Assembly (NCBI GenBank): GCA_903930435.1
Contig: CAIYYN010000073.1
Location: 1 to 64,000 of the forward strand
Direction of reading: 5' to 3'
DNA length: 64,000 bases
Origin: an uncultured Hyphomicrobiales bacterium
GTDB taxonomy: Bacteria; Pseudomonadota; Alphaproteobacteria; Rhizobiales; Ancalomicrobiaceae
Shown: one piece after another, positions 61,552 to 64,000 of the stretch
Layout: every line of letters starts with the position of its first letter
Position numbering within the stretch: the stretch's first letter is position 1
Made by a program: the position numbers and the translations under genes
The notes under the pieces: generated by a model
The model's database searches: none
What the model saw: the letters and a program-made list of their open reading frames with translations, nothing else
What the model was told of the DNA's origin: nothing

Positions 61552-62379
61552 TCACAGTTTGGCGAAGCGCCGCAGCTCGTCTGGCGTAGTGGCGGGAAAA
61601 CCGAAGAATTCGAGATACGCGGGGATCTGCTCAAACAACATGTCGGTACCGACCTGGACTGTGCATCCCTTGTCACGGGCAGCCCTCAAGAAAGGTGTAA
61701 ACTTCTGCTTCATGACGACTTCGCCAACAAGGGCACGCGGATCGATTCGATCGACGTCCATGGGGAGGGGATCACCATCGTTCATACCAATGGGGGTGGC
61801 ATTGACCACAATGTCATAGCCCTGCGGATCTCGGGTCCCGATATCGAGTGTCAGTTTCGGGTAATGCGTTGCCAAACGTCCTGCGAGGGCTTCACAGGAC
61901 GCCGCGTTGACGTCGAACAGGCCCAGTCGGCTGATGCCAGCCCCAGCAAACGAAGCCGCAATCGCCGATCCTACACCGCCAGACCCAACGACCAGCACAG
62001 AAGCGCCCGTGACCTGCTTGCCCTTACGTAACACGCCTCGGACAAATCCTTCCCCGTCGAACATATCGCCCAGCAGCGAGCCATCTGGTCGCAGCAGGAT
62101 TGCGTTGCAAGCCCCGGCGATTCTGGCTGCGACTGAGACTTCATCCATCATGGCGACCGTCGTCACCTTGTGCGGCATCGTCACAAGCGCACCGTGAAAA
62201 TTCGTCAGCCGGAATATGGATGGGATAATACTCGGGTAGTCTTCAGCCTTGATCCCCATCGGCATCACGACAGCGTTGATGCCTTTCGCCTCAAACCAGG
62301 GATTATAGATCATCGGCGCCTTGAACGATGACGTGGGATAGCCGACGTGGGCGATAAGGCGCGTATTTCCATCAATCAT
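61552..62379 (-). CDS. AroE-like dehydrogenase with divergent substrate site
   Basis: A 275-residue shikimate/quinate-type dehydrogenase fold. The Rossmann motif is ASVLVVGSGGVGSAIAASFAGAGISRLGLFD near residue 122, and the catalytic Lys of the VTxPxK motif is in ALVTMPHKVT near residue 65. It departs from classical AroE at the N-terminal S-x-S-x-S shikimate-binding segment, here GYPTSSFKAPMIYN, and the NTDGxGF motif reads MFDGEGF. So biosynthetic shikimate reduction is less likely than oxidation of a related cyclic acid or polyol. Start at 62379 follows AGGATCTG; a GTG at 62403 overlaps the upstream gene. Four bases separate it from the Gfo/Idh gene, so it is the last gene of the operon visible. 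Confidence 0.82.
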   Translation of the reverse strand: MIDGNTRLIAHVGYPTSSFKAPMIYNPWFEAKGINAVVMPMGIKAEDYPSIIPSIFRLTNFHGALVTMPHKVTTVAMMDEVSVAARIAGACNAILLRPDGSLLGDMFDGEGFVRGVLRKGKQVTGASVLVVGSGGVGSAIAASFAGAGISRLGLFDVNAASCEALAGRLATHYPKLTLDIGTRDPQGYDIVVNATPIGMNDGDPLPMDVDRIDPRALVGEVVMKQKFTPFLRAARDKGCTVQVGTDMLFEQIPAYLEFFGFPATTPDELRRFAKL

Positions 62380-62383
62380 CGTA

Positions 62384-63418
62384 TCAGATCCTGATTCTTT
62401 CACCGGTTTCAGCCGCCTCAGTGATGGCCATGATCACTTTCAGCGTTTCCAATCCTTCACGTCCCGAAACAAGCGGTGATGCCTGGCCGCGGATCACGTC
62501 GCAGAAATGCCTGATCTGAAGCTTCAGCGGATCATCCTGAGCGACAGGCACCCGTTCGCGCGCCAGAGGCTCCCACCAGCTTCGTTTCGTCGAATTGAAC
62601 CAGACATCGAGTTGCGGCACGGTCAAGGACGCGTGCGTGCCGCCGATCTGGTAGCAGGATTGATCCTGTTGCGGATACGCTGGATTTTCACCCGTCGTCA
62701 TCTCCCAGCTCCAGGGTGCCACTACCGTGTCGGAGACATTGACCGTTCCGAGAACGCCGCTGGCGAATTGCAACAGGATGGCAGCGCTCTCCTCTACAGC
62801 ATGACCGCGCACTGATTTAGACGTCAGCGCTTGCACCGCGACAATCTCGCCCAGAAGGTAACGGAACAGGTCCACGTCATGAATCAGGTTGAGCAGAACG
62901 GGCCCCGCACCCGGTTCTCGACGCCAGGAAACCTCGAAATAGTCATCCGGCTTGAAAAGCCAGAACTGACCGCTCAGCGTTACCACCGTCCCGAGACGTC
63001 CTGAGGAAATAATTTCCTTCGCTTTCTGGATCAGAGGGTTATAGCGCCGATGGTGACCGACAAGCAGCGGTACACCAGCAGCTTCAGCTGCATCTACCAG
63101 CCTTTGGGCATCTGCCACGCTGTCGGCAATCGGCTTTTCGATGATTGACGGCAATCCCTCGGCGACTGCCTCCAGCCCGTTTTCGACATGCATCTGGTTG
63201 GGTGTCGCGATGATTACGCCATCCGGTCGCTCAACGGTCAACAAGTCGGCCAGACTGGAAAACCAGCGCACACCCAAGTGCGTTGCGACCTGTTGTCCCG
63301 CGACTGTCGGGTCCACAACGGCCACAAGACTGGCTTCCGGTTCGCGAGCAATGATCTCAGCATGTCGTTTGCCGATCATGCCCGCACCGATGACTGCCAA
63401 TTTAACCGGTTGCGCCAT
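62384..63418 (-). CDS. Gfo/Idh/MocA-family oxidoreductase
   Basis: A 344-residue NAD(P)-dependent oxidoreductase of the glucose-fructose oxidoreductase / inositol dehydrogenase / MocA family. The N-terminal Rossmann motif is VIGAGMIGKRHAEIIA near residue 9, the EKPIADSVADAQRLVDAA motif carries the catalytic Lys of E-K-P near residue 93, and the C-terminal half contains RREPGAGPVLLNLIHDVDLFRYLLGE with the D-x-x-x-H/GGH-like active residues in LIHDVD. Such enzymes oxidise cyclitols, sugars or their acids; substrate unknown. It sits between aroQ and the AroE-like gene on the same strand, so it probably acts in the same pathway. Confidence 0.88.
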   Translation of the reverse strand: MAQPVKLAVIGAGMIGKRHAEIIAREPEASLVAVVDPTVAGQQVATHLGVRWFSSLADLLTVERPDGVIIATPNQMHVENGLEAVAEGLPSIIEKPIADSVADAQRLVDAAEAAGVPLLVGHHRRYNPLIQKAKEIISSGRLGTVVTLSGQFWLFKPDDYFEVSWRREPGAGPVLLNLIHDVDLFRYLLGEIVAVQALTSKSVRGHAVEESAAILLQFASGVLGTVNVSDTVVAPWSWEMTTGENPAYPQQDQSCYQIGGTHASLTVPQLDVWFNSTKRSWWEPLARERVPVAQDDPLKLQIRHFCDVIRGQASPLVSGREGLETLKVIMAITEAAETGERIRI

Positions 63419-63472
63419 AATTCCAATCGTTCGTCAGTGCCGCTCAGATGCTGGGGAATGCACGCGCACCAT

Positions 63473-63922
63473 TCAAGCTTTCTTGTCGTTGATCAATTTG
63501 GCTATGCGCTGGAGAGCAAGCGTATAGCCTTGCGTGCCCAGACCGGCGATCACGCCATCTGCGCGCAACGAAACATAGGAATGATGCCGGAACGCTTCAC
63601 GCTTGTGCACATTCGAGATGTGCACCTCAATCACGGGAAACTCAAAGGCATTGAGGGCGTCGAGAATGGCCACTGACGTATGGGTAAAGGCCGCCGGATT
63701 GATGACGATACCGCCAGCAGTTTCACGCGCTTCGTGAATCCAGTCGATGATCTCATACTCGCGGTTGGACTGGTGAAACCGGATTTCCAGGCCCAGTTCC
63801 TGACCCACCCGGCGGCAGTCAGCCTCGACATCGGCCAGTGTTTCATGGCCGTAGATGTGCGGCTGACGCTTGCCCAGAAGATTGAGATTTGGCCCGTTGA
63901 GGACATAGACCAGACGACTCAT
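63473..63922 (-). CDS. aroQ: Type II 3-dehydroquinate dehydratase
   Basis: A 149-residue dodecameric 3-dehydroquinase, interconverting 3-dehydroquinate and 3-dehydroshikimate. The N-terminus [24 protein letters not shown] includes the Arg and Tyr of the flexible active-site lid; [16 protein letters not shown] near residue 76 and [20 protein letters not shown] near residue 99 contain the catalytic His and phosphate/carboxylate-binding residues. AAGGAAAGAG precedes the ATG. Being with dehydrogenases of polyols and not with aro genes, it is likely a catabolic copy (quinate or shikimate breakdown to protocatechuate). It follows, by about 20 bases, the gene that enters from the right edge. Confidence 0.92.
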   Translation of the reverse strand: MSRLVYVLNGPNLNLLGKRQPHIYGHETLADVEADCRRVGQELGLEIRFHQSNREYEIIDWIHEARETAGGIVINPAAFTHTSVAILDALNAFEFPVIEVHISNVHKREAFRHHSYVSLRADGVIAGLGTQGYTLALQRIAKLINDKKA

Positions 63923-63942
63923 AAGAGATCTCTTTCCTTAAA

Positions 63943-64000
63943 TTAAAACGCTTCGACACGCAGTCCGGTAAAGGTCCCAACCGCTGTCATCCGGGTTCTG
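63943..64000 (-). CDS. Partial CDS, C-terminus only, entering from the right edge
   Basis: The last 18 codons of a minus-strand gene are visible, reading RTRMTAVGTFTGLRVEAF before TAA at 63943-63945. The even reading and the close spacing before aroQ (20 bases) support a real gene in the same operon. Too little is present to name the product. Confidence 0.5.
   Translation of the reverse strand, partial: RTRMTAVGTFTGLRVEAF

Overview
The window reads as chromosomal DNA of an alphaproteobacterium of the order Hyphomicrobiales (Rhizobiales). The evidence is gene content and order: the aapJQMP general amino-acid transporter with metC beside it, the purN-purM / hdaA-ppk-ppx block, rlpA-dac-tmk, an NDUFS4-like complex I accessory protein, a DnaA-inactivating HdaA with a clamp-binding N-terminus, and GC-rich codon use (third positions mostly G or C) broken by AT-rich intergenic stretches. 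The genus cannot be named from the sequence. I see no prophage, insertion sequence, CRISPR array or rRNA; this is mostly core and catabolic chromosome.

Layout. 0.25-2 kb: tRNA-Arg(TCT), NDUFS4-like protein and an M20 amidohydrolase. 2.4-8.1 kb: a complete five-gene Dpp/Opp-type peptide ABC transporter, divergent from the amidohydrolase, which suggests uptake and cleavage of N-acylated amino acids or peptides. 8.1-9.3 kb: lrgAB. 9.5-16.7 kb: ilvD, a rhodanese, a GH19-like hydrolase, a fumarylacetoacetase-family enzyme, then DNA polymerase III delta' and metG. 16.8-27 kb: envelope and housekeeping genes (polysaccharide deacetylase, ClpP-like protease, YdcF, DUF599, MFS, an exported phosphatase-like protein, tmk, D,D-carboxypeptidase, rlpA). 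27.3-32.4 kb: serine beta-lactamase-like protein, proline-rich OmpA protein, pirin, ArsR-family regulator. 32.5-33.1 kb: an AT-rich island. 33.1-39 kb: metC and aapJQMP.

39.2-43.3 kb: a MarR regulator and a three-gene CoA-dependent catabolic operon (crotonase, feruloyl-CoA-synthase-like ligase, SDR dehydrogenase). Its promoter can be read directly: a sigma70-type promoter whose -10 box lies inside a perfect MarR-type palindrome. 43.3-46.4 kb: an orphan BMP-family binding protein, divergent from a tandem glycine riboswitch that leads a DadA-like FAD oxidoreductase. 46.5-51.3 kb: SulP transporter, an unrecognised exported protein and a CSS-EAL phosphodiesterase. 51.5-59.1 kb: hdaA, ppk, ppx and a lysine-2,3-aminomutase-like radical SAM gene on the minus strand, with purMN divergent. 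59.2-64 kb: a chemoreceptor, then a minus-strand cluster of an atypical AroE-like dehydrogenase, a Gfo/Idh/MocA oxidoreductase, AroQ and a further gene cut by the window edge, probably for catabolism of a cyclic polyol acid such as quinate or shikimate.

The least ordinary items are: an exported low-molecular-weight phosphatase fold that has lost its catalytic cysteine; the riboswitch-controlled FAD oxidoreductase; the ArsR promoter with a divergent seven-codon reading frame behind a perfect Shine-Dalgarno at the edge of an AT-rich island; the aminomutase-like gene coupled to polyphosphate genes; and a CtrA-type box upstream of rlpA. No wholly new multi-gene system is evident.
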